DNA of 64,000 nucleotides from Haloarcula vallismortis ATCC 29715 (GTDB taxonomy: Archaea; Halobacteriota; Halobacteria; Halobacteriales; Haloarculaceae): NCBI RefSeq assembly GCF_000337775.1, contig NZ_AOLQ01000065.1, positions 186,001-250,000 on the forward strand, read 5' to 3'. Shown here piece by piece: positions 17,354-24,954 of this stretch (its first letter is position 1; each line of letters starts with the position of its first letter). The position numbers were made by a program, and so were the translations under genes. The notes below the pieces were generated by a model. It saw nothing but the letters and a program-made list of their open reading frames with translations. It had not been told where the DNA came from and searched no databases.

Positions 17354-18193
17354 ATGGAGCCAGTTGAAGCCCTCCGTGACGAGTCACACACCGGAGCGAA
17401 CAGATGCTGGCCATGCACGGTACTGAATCTCGGCCTCGTTGGAGCGCTTGCCGTGTTCCTGCGCGGGCGCAACCGTCCGCGGTCGAGCCTACTGGTCGCC
17501 ACTGTCGGTGTCACAGCGGTCTATCTCCGAGGGTATCTGGTCCCGTACACGCCCAGATTTGCCCCGCGGCTGGTGGCGGCGTCACCGGTCCCTGACGAGT
17601 GGTTCCACGGGGAGCCACCAGACAGAGACACGTCCCGGGAAGACACGACTCGCCGGGAAAACGAATCGCTGGCCGACGACGTAGAGATTGACGGCGAAAC
17701 CGTCTTCCGGGAGCTCTCGGCAGCCGGCGTCATCGAAGTCGAGGGGGAGCAACTGTTTCTCACGACGGCTGTAGACGCAGCGTGGCACGAGCGGATGGAC
17801 GAGTTGGCCAGCGACTCGCTTGACGCCCTCGCCGCGGCGCTGGAGGAATCGCTCCCGAGCGTTGACGATGCGGAACCGTACGTCGACGACACGGAGTGGG
17901 TCGCTCTCGGCTCGGACCACAAGCAGCTCCTCCCCCGTCCGGTGGTCGTCGCCGAACTCGCAGCCTACGAGACCCTCGGCGAGCGTCTCGACGACGACCG
18001 GGTCAGAGTCGCTGGCGCGGAAGCGTTCCGAATATTTCTCGACAGGTGTCCGGTCTGTGACGCCGAACTGGTCGAGTCGTCGTCGGTGTCGTGTTGTGGC
18101 GGCCACCTTGGACCGCGTCAAGACCCCGATGAGACGCTGGTCTGTCCGACCTGCGAGCAGCGACTCTACACGTTTGAAGTGAACGACACCTGA
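17354..18193 (+). CDS. conserved-looking membrane protein with C-terminal zinc ribbons, function unknown
   Basis: The 279-residue form beginning at the ATG at 17354 has one or two hydrophobic segments near the N-terminus (residues 22-62). An acidic middle part follows, and the C-terminal 60 residues hold three cysteine pairs (CPVC, CCGG, CPTC) likely to bind zinc. I do not recognise the family and give no function. The first 25 codons of the longer frame look like upstream DNA, so the shorter start is preferred. It is divergent from the aldo/keto reductase with a 95-base gap. The zinc part could bind nucleic acid or another protein at the membrane. Confidence 0.65.
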   Translation: MEPVEALRDESHTGANRCWPCTVLNLGLVGALAVFLRGRNRPRSSLLVATVGVTAVYLRGYLVPYTPRFAPRLVAASPVPDEWFHGEPPDRDTSREDTTRRENESLADDVEIDGETVFRELSAAGVIEVEGEQLFLTTAVDAAWHERMDELASDSLDALAAALEESLPSVDDAEPYVDDTEWVALGSDHKQLLPRPVVVAELAAYETLGERLDDDRVRVAGAEAFRIFLDRCPVCDAELVESSSVSCCGGHLGPRQDPDETLVCPTCEQRLYTFEVNDT

Positions 18194-18450
18194 AACCGGT
18201 CACTCAAAGCCGGCGACCCACCGGCTATCCGGCATTCGGGACGCTCTCGGGGTTCGAATTAAGCGACACCGGACGACGAACGGGGGGAGAAGCCCCGCCT
18301 GGACCGCTGGTGCGTGCGGTCTCGTGGACAACCATGCTGCGTGGCAGACAGTTGGCGTCGGCCGGGTCGGGTGGTGGGAACGATGGCGACCGAACAGCGG
18401 CCTCACATAGTCCCGGATTGCAGGGGAAACGTACCCAGCCACAAGAATAG

Positions 18451-18466
18451 TACAACTGCTGTTGTA
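18451..18466. promoter_or_regulatory. perfect inverted repeat upstream of gfcR
   Basis: TACAAC, a TGCT spacer and GTTGTA form a perfect six-base inverted repeat centred about 42 bases upstream of the TATA element. Its right arm resembles the TGTTGTTAA half site of the sugar-uptake operator. It could be an autoregulatory or TrmB-type site. Confidence 0.45.
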
Positions 18467-18496
18467 AATAGATTCCGGTGGCTGTAGAACACTGCC

Positions 18497-18504
18497 TATT
18501 AAAT
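18497..18504 (+). promoter_or_regulatory. TATA element of gfcR
   Basis: TATTAAAT ends 23 bases before the ATG at 18527, a normal distance for a haloarchaeal promoter with a very short leader. Confidence 0.55.
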
Positions 18505-18526
18505 CCTCGCACACGGAGATGGTGGT

Positions 18527-19165
18527 ATGAAGAACATCGACGACCTCGTCGACAGCGCGTCCGACCTGGCACAGCGTGGCCTCTCTAAGGGCGAAATCGC
18601 TGACGAGCTCAACGTCTCCCGGGAGACAGCGAGTTGGCTTGTCGAACGCAGCGGCACCGGGACGGAACCGGACACGAGCGACGACAGCGGCCCCCACGAC
18701 ATCCACGTCGACTGGTCCGCCGTTGGGCGTGACAGCAACCGGCTGTACCACGCGGGAGCGGCGATGGCGGACCTCCTGTCGAAAAAAGGCGACGACGTGG
18801 ACCTCACTATCGGCATCGAGAAGGCCGGTGCGCCGCTCGCGACGACTGTTGCTCGGGAACTGGAAACCGACCTCGGGACGTACGCACCGACCAAACACCA
18901 GTGGGACGACGACGAGAGTGAGACGAGCGACGGCTCGTTCTCCCGTAACTTCGCGCAGATTCGGAACCGCGACTGCTACGTCGTCGACGACACTATCACG
19001 AGTGGGAAGACGATGGGCGAGACCATCGACGCGATCCACGAGCAGGGCGGCAACCCCGTGGCCTGCGTCGTGCTGGCTGACAAGCGTGGCGTCGGCGACA
19101 TCCGCGGTGTCCCAGTGTACTCTCTGCTGCAGGTTATCCGAGTCGGGAGCGACGGCGACTCGTAA
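18527..19165 (+). CDS. gfcR: GfcR-type sugar catabolism regulator (PRTase-like)
   Basis: The 212-residue protein joins a short N-terminal helix-turn-helix (residues 10-40, LSKGEIADELNVSRETASWL) to a type I phosphoribosyltransferase fold. The PRPP-loop sequence VVDDTITSGKT is near residue 150. This arrangement is that of GfcR, formerly annotated as an orotate phosphoribosyltransferase-like protein. In Haloferax volcanii GfcR activates genes of the semi-phosphorylative Entner-Doudoroff pathway in response to a phosphorylated intermediate. Its position next to a sugar-uptake locus fits this role. The call rests on fold, fusion and context. Confidence 0.85.
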   Translation: MKNIDDLVDSASDLAQRGLSKGEIADELNVSRETASWLVERSGTGTEPDTSDDSGPHDIHVDWSAVGRDSNRLYHAGAAMADLLSKKGDDVDLTIGIEKAGAPLATTVARELETDLGTYAPTKHQWDDDESETSDGSFSRNFAQIRNRDCYVVDDTITSGKTMGETIDAIHEQGGNPVACVVLADKRGVGDIRGVPVYSLLQVIRVGSDGDS

Positions 19166-19242
19166 CTGTCCTGTCTAACCGCTCTGAACGCGTGTTTCCC
19201 CGAGCAGTCACCGGATTGGAGTGGCCGCCCGAGAGACTATCC

Positions 19243-19249
19243 TTTTATT
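19243..19249 (+). promoter_or_regulatory. TATA element of the DUF5800-like gene
   Basis: TTTTATT ends 22 bases before the ATG at 19272, consistent with a short-leader archaeal promoter. Confidence 0.5.
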
Positions 19250-19271
19250 CGTGCCGTGCGTACTTCGCGGT

Positions 19272-19469
19272 ATGACTGTACTATCGTTTGACGAACAGGG
19301 CGTGGATGTCGTCTACGAGGGGACAGAGTTCCGCCTCGAAAAAGCCCTCATCGAGGATGCTATCCAGAAGTCGTATCCGAACGTAACCGATCACGAGGTG
19401 TTGCAGATGGTCGAACCGGAACCGGCGCTGTCGGGCGAGCCACAGCGCATCGCCGAAATCGTGAACTGA
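19272..19469 (+). CDS. small acidic haloarchaeal protein (DUF5800-like)
   Basis: This 65-residue protein starts at the ATG at 19272, chosen because a TATA-like element lies just before it. It has a regular pattern of short strands and a helix with conserved-looking EGTEFRLEKALIEDA and DHEVLQMVE segments. It resembles the DUF5800 family of small haloarchaeal proteins as I recall it. No catalytic motif is visible, and the function is unknown. It has its own promoter and is not in an operon. Confidence 0.65.
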   Translation: MTVLSFDEQGVDVVYEGTEFRLEKALIEDAIQKSYPNVTDHEVLQMVEPEPALSGEPQRIAEIVN

Positions 19470-19542
19470 CGTGAAGTAGTTCCCTCGAAGGCTGCAATTC
19501 CGTTGTGAGAATTAATCCCTGCTGAAAACCAATATCCTGTTT

Positions 19543-19602
19543 GTAGGCGTTTAAACAGGCGAATATGCGCTAATTAAGCATCCGAGCAGTAGGCATTTAA
19601 GC
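19543..19602 (+). promoter_or_regulatory. promoter region of the thiolase operon with a direct repeat
   Basis: GTAGGCGTTTAAAC (19543-19556) and GTAGGCATTTAAGC (19589-19602) agree at 12 of 14 positions and are 46 bases apart. The second copy contains a TATA-like TTTAA 25-29 bases before the thiolase ATG and is the likely promoter. The first copy may be a second promoter or part of an operator. Confidence 0.5.
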
Positions 19603-19624
19603 CGTCAGCGCACACTGGGTGATA

Positions 19625-20791
19625 ATGTCAGACCCACGTATCGCCGGGGCCAGCGTGACAAAGTTCGGGAAACACCCCGAACGGACCGGCCGAGACCTGT
19701 TCGCCGAGGCGGGACTCGAAGCGCTATCGCAGGCTGGAATAGATCCGGAGGACGCTGAAGCACTCTATTACGGCAACTTCATGGGAGAGCTCGCGGAACA
19801 TCAGGGCCATCAGGGGCCGCTGATGGCCGAGGCCATCGGGCTGGACGTTCCAGCGACTCGCGTCGAAGCGGCCTGTGCATCCGCCGGTACAGCCGTTCGT
19901 GAGGCCGTCAAGACGATTCGGAACGGCGAGGCGGAGGTCGTCGTCGTCGGCGGCGCGGAGCGGATGACTAACATCGGGACCGCAGCCGCGACGGACGCGC
20001 TCGCTATCGCCGCCGACGACCTCTATGAGGTCCGCGCTGGGATGACGTTCCCCGGGGCGTACGCGCTGATGGCCCGGTCGTACTTCGACCAGTACGGCGG
20101 CTCCCACGAGGACCTCGCTCACATCGCCGTCAAGAACCACGAACACGCCTTGGTCAACGAACACGCACAGATTCAACAGGAGATCACGGTCGAGGACGCG
20201 CTGGAAGCGCCGACGATTGCGACCCCGCTCGGTCTGTACGATTCCTGCCCGATTACGGACGGCGCTGCGGCCGCTGTCCTGACGACGGAAGCCTACGCCG
20301 AGGAGCACGACCTCGATGCACCGGTCGCAATCACCGGGACTGGTCAGGGCGGCGACAATCTCGCGTTACAGGACCGCCCGCATCTGGCACAGACGCCAGC
20401 CGCCGACAAGGCCGCCGAAGAGGCATACGACGACGCTGGCGTCGGCCCCGACGATGTCGATTTCGCCGAAGTCCACGACTGTTTCACGATCGCCGAAGTG
20501 TTCGCAATCGAATCGCTTGGCTTCTATGAGCGTGGGGAGGGTATCGCCGCGGCCCGGGACGGCGAGACGACCCGCGACGGCGACCGCCCGATAAATCTCT
20601 CGGGCGGGCTGAAAGCCAAGGGCCACCCGGTCGGCGCGACCGGCGTCGCACAGCTGGCAACGGTCGCCTGGCTTCTGGACGGGTCGCATCCGCGGGCCGA
20701 TGCTGTCCCGGACAGCACCGTCGGCGTCGCACACAACGCGGGCGGCACGGTCGCGTCTACGACCGTCCACGTGATGGAGGTACAAGAATGA
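19625..20791 (+). CDS. thiolase-family acyl-CoA acetyltransferase (SCP-x/archaeal type)
   Basis: The 388-residue enzyme has the nucleophile cysteine in EAACASAG (C84 from the ATG at 19625), the HDCFTIAE block and the C-terminal GGLKAKGHPVGATG containing the catalytic histidine. Archaeal thiolases of this type condense two acetyl-CoA, or cleave 3-ketoacyl-CoA, and work with a small OB-fold protein encoded just downstream. The ATG at 19625 is preferred over a GTG six bases earlier because MSDP-type starts are usual. The pair could feed the mevalonate pathway for lipids or act in fatty-acid or propionate metabolism. Confidence 0.88.
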   Translation: MSDPRIAGASVTKFGKHPERTGRDLFAEAGLEALSQAGIDPEDAEALYYGNFMGELAEHQGHQGPLMAEAIGLDVPATRVEAACASAGTAVREAVKTIRNGEAEVVVVGGAERMTNIGTAAATDALAIAADDLYEVRAGMTFPGAYALMARSYFDQYGGSHEDLAHIAVKNHEHALVNEHAQIQQEITVEDALEAPTIATPLGLYDSCPITDGAAAAVLTTEAYAEEHDLDAPVAITGTGQGGDNLALQDRPHLAQTPAADKAAEEAYDDAGVGPDDVDFAEVHDCFTIAEVFAIESLGFYERGEGIAAARDGETTRDGDRPINLSGGLKAKGHPVGATGVAQLATVAWLLDGSHPRADAVPDSTVGVAHNAGGTVASTTVHVMEVQE

Positions 20792-21174
20792 CGGAATCCG
20801 CACAAGACGGCGAGTACGACGAGTGGCTCGACAGCATCGAATCGGGTGAGGGCTACTACCTCGAATGTTCCAACGGCCACGGCTGGCTCCCGCCCCGGCG
20901 GGTATGTCCGCGCTGTCACGACCAGGACCTCTCGGCGGTCGACCTACCGGAATCCGGCGAAATCGCGAGTCACACGACGATCACGGTCCCCACGCCGCAG
21001 TTCGAAGACGACGCGCCGTACGTCACCGCTATCGCCGATTTCGGCCCGGTTTCGGTTACGGGACTTGTCCGTGACGTGGACCCGGACGACGTCGCCATCG
21101 GCGACGTGGTCGGTCTCGACGTCGGCGAGCGCGTGACGACCGGCGACAGGGCCGTCGTGTTCCGGCCGCGTTAG
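20788..21174 (+). CDS. Zn-ribbon OB-fold protein (DUF35), thiolase partner
   Basis: The 128-residue protein starts in a four-base ATGA overlap with the thiolase gene. It has a rubredoxin-like cysteine site (C28 in LECSNGHG and CPRC near residue 42) followed by an OB fold. In Methanothermococcus the equivalent protein bridges thiolase and HMG-CoA synthase in one complex and channels acetoacetyl-CoA. Here an HMG-CoA synthase gene is not adjacent, so it may support the thiolase alone. Confidence 0.88.
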   Translation: MTESAQDGEYDEWLDSIESGEGYYLECSNGHGWLPPRRVCPRCHDQDLSAVDLPESGEIASHTTITVPTPQFEDDAPYVTAIADFGPVSVTGLVRDVDPDDVAIGDVVGLDVGERVTTGDRAVVFRPR

Positions 21175-21177
21175 CGC

Positions 21178-22119
21178 TTAGTTCTCGACCGTTACCGACG
21201 TTACTCTGTCGCGGACCACGTCGACGAACTCCCCGGGGTGTTCGACGTGGGGCAGGAGCAGCGAGTCACCGAACACGACGAGCATCGCGTCCGCCTTGTC
21301 GGCGATGTCGCGACCCTTCGACAGCGGTGTGATGTCGGCGTCCTCACCCCACACCAGCGTTACGGGCACGTCGAGGCTGGCCAGTGTTTCGCCGAGGTCG
21401 TCTTCGGGGTCGAGGAAGCCGGAGACGAACGATGCCGGCGCGAACCGCGCGCCGGGCTGATGACCGCTTTGCCACTCGTAGTCGACGACTGCCTCAGTGA
21501 GGTTGTCCATATCGTAGTAGCCGTGGTCGGCGTGGAAGTGGCGGATGGAGGGTTTCGAGACGGTGAGGTTGTAGATGGCCTCGCCGACGACGGGGGCGCG
21601 CAGCAGCGAACGGAGCCAGACAGTACGGTTGCCCATCGAGGTATCCGTCGGGCAGATGAGGACGAGTTCTTTGACCGCCACCTCCTGGGCCGCGCTGGCG
21701 GCGTAGGCTCCGGTCAGCGACGACGCGACGACGGTCGCGTCGGTGGTGGTGTCCTCGATGAAGTCACGGACGAACGCCGTGTACAGCGACGCTGAGTACA
21801 GCAGCGGCGGCCGGTCCGTGTGCCCGAAGCCCGGCAGGTCCGGCGCGATAACGTGGTAGTCCTCAGCCAGCGCGTCGAACACCGTGTGGAACTCGTGGCT
21901 GCTGGCAGCGGCGTTGATGCCGTGGAACAGCACGAGGTCCGGGTCTGCGGGGTCGCCAGCCTCAGTGTACGCGATATCGAACCCGCGCCAGCGGTACGTC
22001 CCCTGTTCACCGTCGAGCATCGGTTCGAACGCGCCGGCTCGTGACTGCAGCACGCGGTTGGCAGCGGCTGTCGCGCCGACCGCTCCGACGACCGCACCGA
22101 ACGCCTTGCGGAGTTTCAT
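21178..22119 (-). CDS. alpha/beta-hydrolase fold protein, membrane-anchored
   Basis: The 313-residue protein has a short hydrophobic N-terminus (residues 5-22) and then an alpha/beta-hydrolase core. The oxyanion segment is [14 protein letters not shown], the nucleophile elbow is [11 protein letters not shown], the acid is in WGEDADITP and the histidine is probably in [11 protein letters not shown]. The elbow reads S-x-L-T-G rather than the classic G-x-S-x-G, which is unusual but tolerated in the family. Ester, epoxide or dehalogenase-like substrates are all possible. It is convergent with the OB-fold gene, with a 3-base gap. Confidence 0.8.
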   Translation of the reverse strand: MKLRKAFGAVVGAVGATAAANRVLQSRAGAFEPMLDGEQGTYRWRGFDIAYTEAGDPADPDLVLFHGINAAASSHEFHTVFDALAEDYHVIAPDLPGFGHTDRPPLLYSASLYTAFVRDFIEDTTTDATVVASSLTGAYAASAAQEVAVKELVLICPTDTSMGNRTVWLRSLLRAPVVGEAIYNLTVSKPSIRHFHADHGYYDMDNLTEAVVDYEWQSGHQPGARFAPASFVSGFLDPEDDLGETLASLDVPVTLVWGEDADITPLSKGRDIADKADAMLVVFGDSLLLPHVEHPGEFVDVVRDRVTSVTVEN

Positions 22120-22226
22120 ACTGCTAACTTGGAACCCGGAGTATGTTATACATGCTGGAAGATTGTTAGATGGCTGTCGCTATCGGCCCGGGCAGACGGA
22201 GTTCCGGGGACGCGACAGTCCCGAAC

Positions 22227-23285
22227 TCAGCTCTCGTCACGCCGCTGGTCGACACACTCACGAAGCGGCGTGAGGACTTCATCGACGACGGTGTACGGGT
22301 CAGTGTGGCGCTCGATGACGGCGTCGACGTACTGTTCGATGCCGCCGCGGCGGTCGAGTTCCTCGACCAGTAGCTCGTTGGCGTCCTCCCGAAGCAGGGT
22401 TCGGATTTCGGCGGCGAATCGCTCCCGTGCCTGCCCCTCTCGGCGGCCGGTCCGGTCCAGATAGTCCCCGTGGTCGGCCAGCGCGTTCAGGAAGTCTTCG
22501 ACTCCCTCGCCCCGGTTGGCGACCGTCTCGACGATTGGCGGGTCCCACGTCTCCGGCTCGTCGTCCCCGTCATCGGAATCGCCGGCGTGTGCGTCACCGT
22601 GGTCCCCGGCGAGTTCTGTCGCGCCGTGATGGCCGGCGTCCGGGCGTCCACTCCGGCCCTGGAGCATCTCCCGGAGCTGCTGGACCGTCCGGTCGGCCCC
22701 GTCGAGGTCGGCCTTGTTGACCACGAACACGTCGCCGATTTCGAGGATACCGGCCTTGAGCATCTGCACGTCGTCGCCACTGCCCGGCGGGACGAGCACG
22801 GCGACGGTGTCGGCCGTGCGAACGATGTCGACCTCGTTTTGGCCCGCACCGACCGTCTCGACGATGATCTTGTCCTTGCCGAAGGCGTCCAGCGCGGTCA
22901 CGGCGTCGGTCGTTGCCGTCGACAGCCCGCCCAGCGAGCCACGGGCGGACATCGACCGGAAGAACATGTCCATGTCGCCCGCGTTCGAGGCCATCCGTAT
23001 CCGGTCGCCGAGCACTGCGCCGCCGGAGAACGGCGAGGACGGGTCGATAGCGATGACACCGACAGTCTGGTCCTGCTCGCGGTAGGTCGCTGCGACCTTA
23101 TCGACCAGCGTGGACTTGCCCGCGCCGGGACTCCCGGTGACGCCGATAACGTCAGCTGTCCCGGTGTGTTGGTGGAGGTCAGAGATCACCTCCCGGTACC
23201 CCGGCGAGCGGTTCTCGATCTGTGTGATGACTCTGGCGAGGGCACTGTGCTTGCCCGCGAGCAGGTCAGCGACGAGGTCGCTCAT
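22227..23285 (-). CDS. meaB: methylmalonyl-CoA mutase-associated GTPase MeaB
   Basis: The 352-residue protein has the Walker A GSPGAGKS at residues 51-58, the MeaB-specific DPSSPFSGGAVLGDR block, ETVGAGQNE and VNKADLD. MeaB/ArgK proteins protect methylmalonyl-CoA mutase from inactivation and check its B12 cofactor by GTP hydrolysis. It overlaps the mutase B12-subunit gene by four bases, which strengthens the call. After VNKADLDG there is a His/Gly/Asp-rich stretch of about 35 residues, probably an extra loop. Confidence 0.92.
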   Translation of the reverse strand: MSDLVADLLAGKHSALARVITQIENRSPGYREVISDLHQHTGTADVIGVTGSPGAGKSTLVDKVAATYREQDQTVGVIAIDPSSPFSGGAVLGDRIRMASNAGDMDMFFRSMSARGSLGGLSTATTDAVTALDAFGKDKIIVETVGAGQNEVDIVRTADTVAVLVPPGSGDDVQMLKAGILEIGDVFVVNKADLDGADRTVQQLREMLQGRSGRPDAGHHGATELAGDHGDAHAGDSDDGDDEPETWDPPIVETVANRGEGVEDFLNALADHGDYLDRTGRREGQARERFAAEIRTLLREDANELLVEELDRRGGIEQYVDAVIERHTDPYTVVDEVLTPLRECVDQRRDES

Positions 23286-23704
23286 CGCTCGGGCGCGTTC
23301 TCGTGGATGTAGTCGATCATCTCCTCCATCGACGCACCTGGGCCGAATATCTCGTCGACACCTTGCCCGCGGAGTTCGTCCTGATCGTCGTCCGGGACGA
23401 TGCCGCCGACGAGGATGAGCCGGTCGTCGAAGGCGTCGTACTCTTTCAGCCCGTCGAGAATCTTCGGGACGAGCGTGTTGTGTGCCCCCGAGAGAATGGA
23501 GATGCCGACGACGTCAACGTCCTCCTGGACGGCGGCTTGCACGACTTCGTCGGGCGCTCGATGGAGCCCTGAGTAAATCACTTCGAAGCCGGCGTCACGG
23601 AGCGCCCGCGCGATGACGTGTGCGCCCCGGTCGTGACCGTCGAGTCCAACTTTCGCCACCAGACACCTGATGGTCCGTTCCGTCTGCTCCTGCTCGACAC
23701 TCAT
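23282..23704 (-). CDS. methylmalonyl-CoA mutase small (B12-binding) subunit
   Basis: The 140-residue protein is a free-standing cobalamin-binding domain. GLDGHDRG (residues 20-27) gives the axial histidine H24, followed by the SGxL-type GISILSGAH and the LVGGIVP loop. In archaea the mutase is split into a large catalytic subunit and this B12 subunit; together they interconvert methylmalonyl-CoA and succinyl-CoA in propionate breakdown. The large subunit is not in this window. The ATG at 23704 is used because the longer frame reads through the promoter. It is the first gene of a two-gene operon with meaB. Confidence 0.9.
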   Translation of the reverse strand: MSVEQEQTERTIRCLVAKVGLDGHDRGAHVIARALRDAGFEVIYSGLHRAPDEVVQAAVQEDVDVVGISILSGAHNTLVPKILDGLKEYDAFDDRLILVGGIVPDDDQDELRGQGVDEIFGPGASMEEMIDYIHENAPER

Positions 23705-23743
23705 GGCAGTACGTACCGCGCGGCGTGTTTTCATTCTTACCAT

Positions 23744-23756
23744 GTTCATGATGAAC
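23744..23756. promoter_or_regulatory. inverted repeat upstream of the mutase B12-subunit gene
   Basis: GTTCAT, one G, and ATGAAC form a perfect inverted repeat 40-52 bases before the mutase-subunit ATG; the match can be extended to CATG on both sides with one bulge. Its place fits an operator over the core promoter of the mutase/meaB operon. No regulator gene is adjacent. Confidence 0.4.
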
Positions 23757-23890
23757 CATGTTATTTACCAGCAACCGCCACTGCGGTCGGTTTGCCCGAC
23801 CGTACTCGGTAGAGCGCGAGCGAGTGAACCACGTCAAGACGAGTTCACGGAACGACAATTCTAAGTTCGCCGCCGGCGGCGTTTCCACCA

Positions 23891-24565
23891 GTGCGAACAG
23901 TCGCCGTCATCCCTGCGTACAACGAGTCGAGCACCATCGGGTCGGTGGTCGATGGGACGAGCCGCTACGTTGACGAAGTCGTCGTCGTCGATGATGGGTC
24001 GTCAGACGGTACCGCGGCTATCGCCCGGGAGCACGGCGCACACGTCGTCACACACGTCTTTAACACCGGTGTCGGCGGGGCCGTCAGGACGGGCTACCAG
24101 TACGCCATCCGGCACGACTACGACTTCGTCGTCCAGGTCGACGCCGACGGGCAACACGACCCGGCAAAGATTCCGACCCTGCTCGAACACGCCGAGGACG
24201 CGGACATGGTCATCGGCAGCCGCTACCTGAACGAGAGCATCGACGACTACCCGCTCATCAGGCGGCTGGGCATCACGTTCTTCACGACCGTCGTTCGCAA
24301 ACTCGGCGGTATCGACATCACCGACGTGACCAGTGGCTTCCGCGTCTACCGCGTCTCCGCGCTACAGGATATCCTCCACCGCTCGGACAACCACTGGGCG
24401 GTCGAACAGACGCTTGAGGCGGCCCAGCGCGGCCAGCGCATCGAAGAAGTATCGATCGAGATGCCGATTCGGGACGAGGGCGAGTCGCAGTTCAGCCTCG
24501 ATACGCTCGTGCTCTACCCGCTCCGCATGACTGACACCGTGTTTCGCGTCCTCCTCTTTCGCTAA
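23891..24565 (+). CDS. GT2 family glycosyltransferase (polyprenyl-phosphate type)
   Basis: The 224-residue protein starts at a GTG and shows the GT-A motifs VIPAYNES, VVVDDGSSDGT and the metal-binding DADGQHDP, then TSGFRVYR. It is of the type that builds lipid-linked sugars from nucleotide sugars. The downstream gene encodes a DUF2304 protein, a common companion of this GT2 subgroup that probably anchors it. It heads a five-kilobase glycan cluster on the plus strand. The sugar and the final product are unknown. Confidence 0.85.
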   Translation: MRTVAVIPAYNESSTIGSVVDGTSRYVDEVVVVDDGSSDGTAAIAREHGAHVVTHVFNTGVGGAVRTGYQYAIRHDYDFVVQVDADGQHDPAKIPTLLEHAEDADMVIGSRYLNESIDDYPLIRRLGITFFTTVVRKLGGIDITDVTSGFRVYRVSALQDILHRSDNHWAVEQTLEAAQRGQRIEEVSIEMPIRDEGESQFSLDTLVLYPLRMTDTVFRVLLFR

Positions 24566-24567
24566 TC

Positions 24568-24954
24568 ATGGTTTTTGGATTCGATTACTCACTGGTCAAT
24601 CTCCTGTCGCTGGCCGTCGGCCTGGCGTTCCTCGCGAACGGGTACATCATCGTCAGAAGCGAACGCGAATCGCTGGAGCTGTTTGTGATGTCGCTACTGC
24701 TCGGGGCGGGGCTCATCGTCGTCGCCATCGTCCCCAACGTCTTCGAGGTGGTGGCGCGGCTGCTGGGCCTGGAGTGGAAAGCCCGGGCCATCCTCGTTAT
24801 CTCGAACCTGACGCTGTTCGTCGCGGTGACGTACCTGCTCAACCGAATCGGGCATATGTACGACCGGCTGTCGCGGCTGAACGAGGAGCTGAGCCTCTTG
24901 CGGAGCGAACTGGAGGAACACCAGCTACAGACCGAGGACGAGCAGGATGACTGA
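24568..24954 (+). CDS. DUF2304 membrane protein
   Basis: The 128-residue protein has three hydrophobic helices (about residues 8-28, 38-58 and 73-95). A charged helix of about 35 residues with coiled-coil character follows (IGHMYDRLSRLNEELSLLRS). DUF2304 proteins regularly accompany GT2 enzymes and may hold them at the membrane; the biochemical role is not established. It starts two bases after the GT2 stop and overlaps the deacetylase start by eight bases. Confidence 0.85.
   Translation: MVFGFDYSLVNLLSLAVGLAFLANGYIIVRSERESLELFVMSLLLGAGLIVVAIVPNVFEVVARLLGLEWKARAILVISNLTLFVAVTYLLNRIGHMYDRLSRLNEELSLLRSELEEHQLQTEDEQDD

Larger units (their letters stand above)
18194..18526. other. intergenic region upstream of the GfcR gene
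   Basis: This 333-base interval contains no convincing gene. Its left two thirds are GC-rich, with a small hairpin (CGGGG and CCCCG arms near 18279-18297). The right third becomes AT-richer and holds a perfect inverted repeat at 18451-18466 and a TATA element at 18497-18504, both listed separately. Confidence 0.5.
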
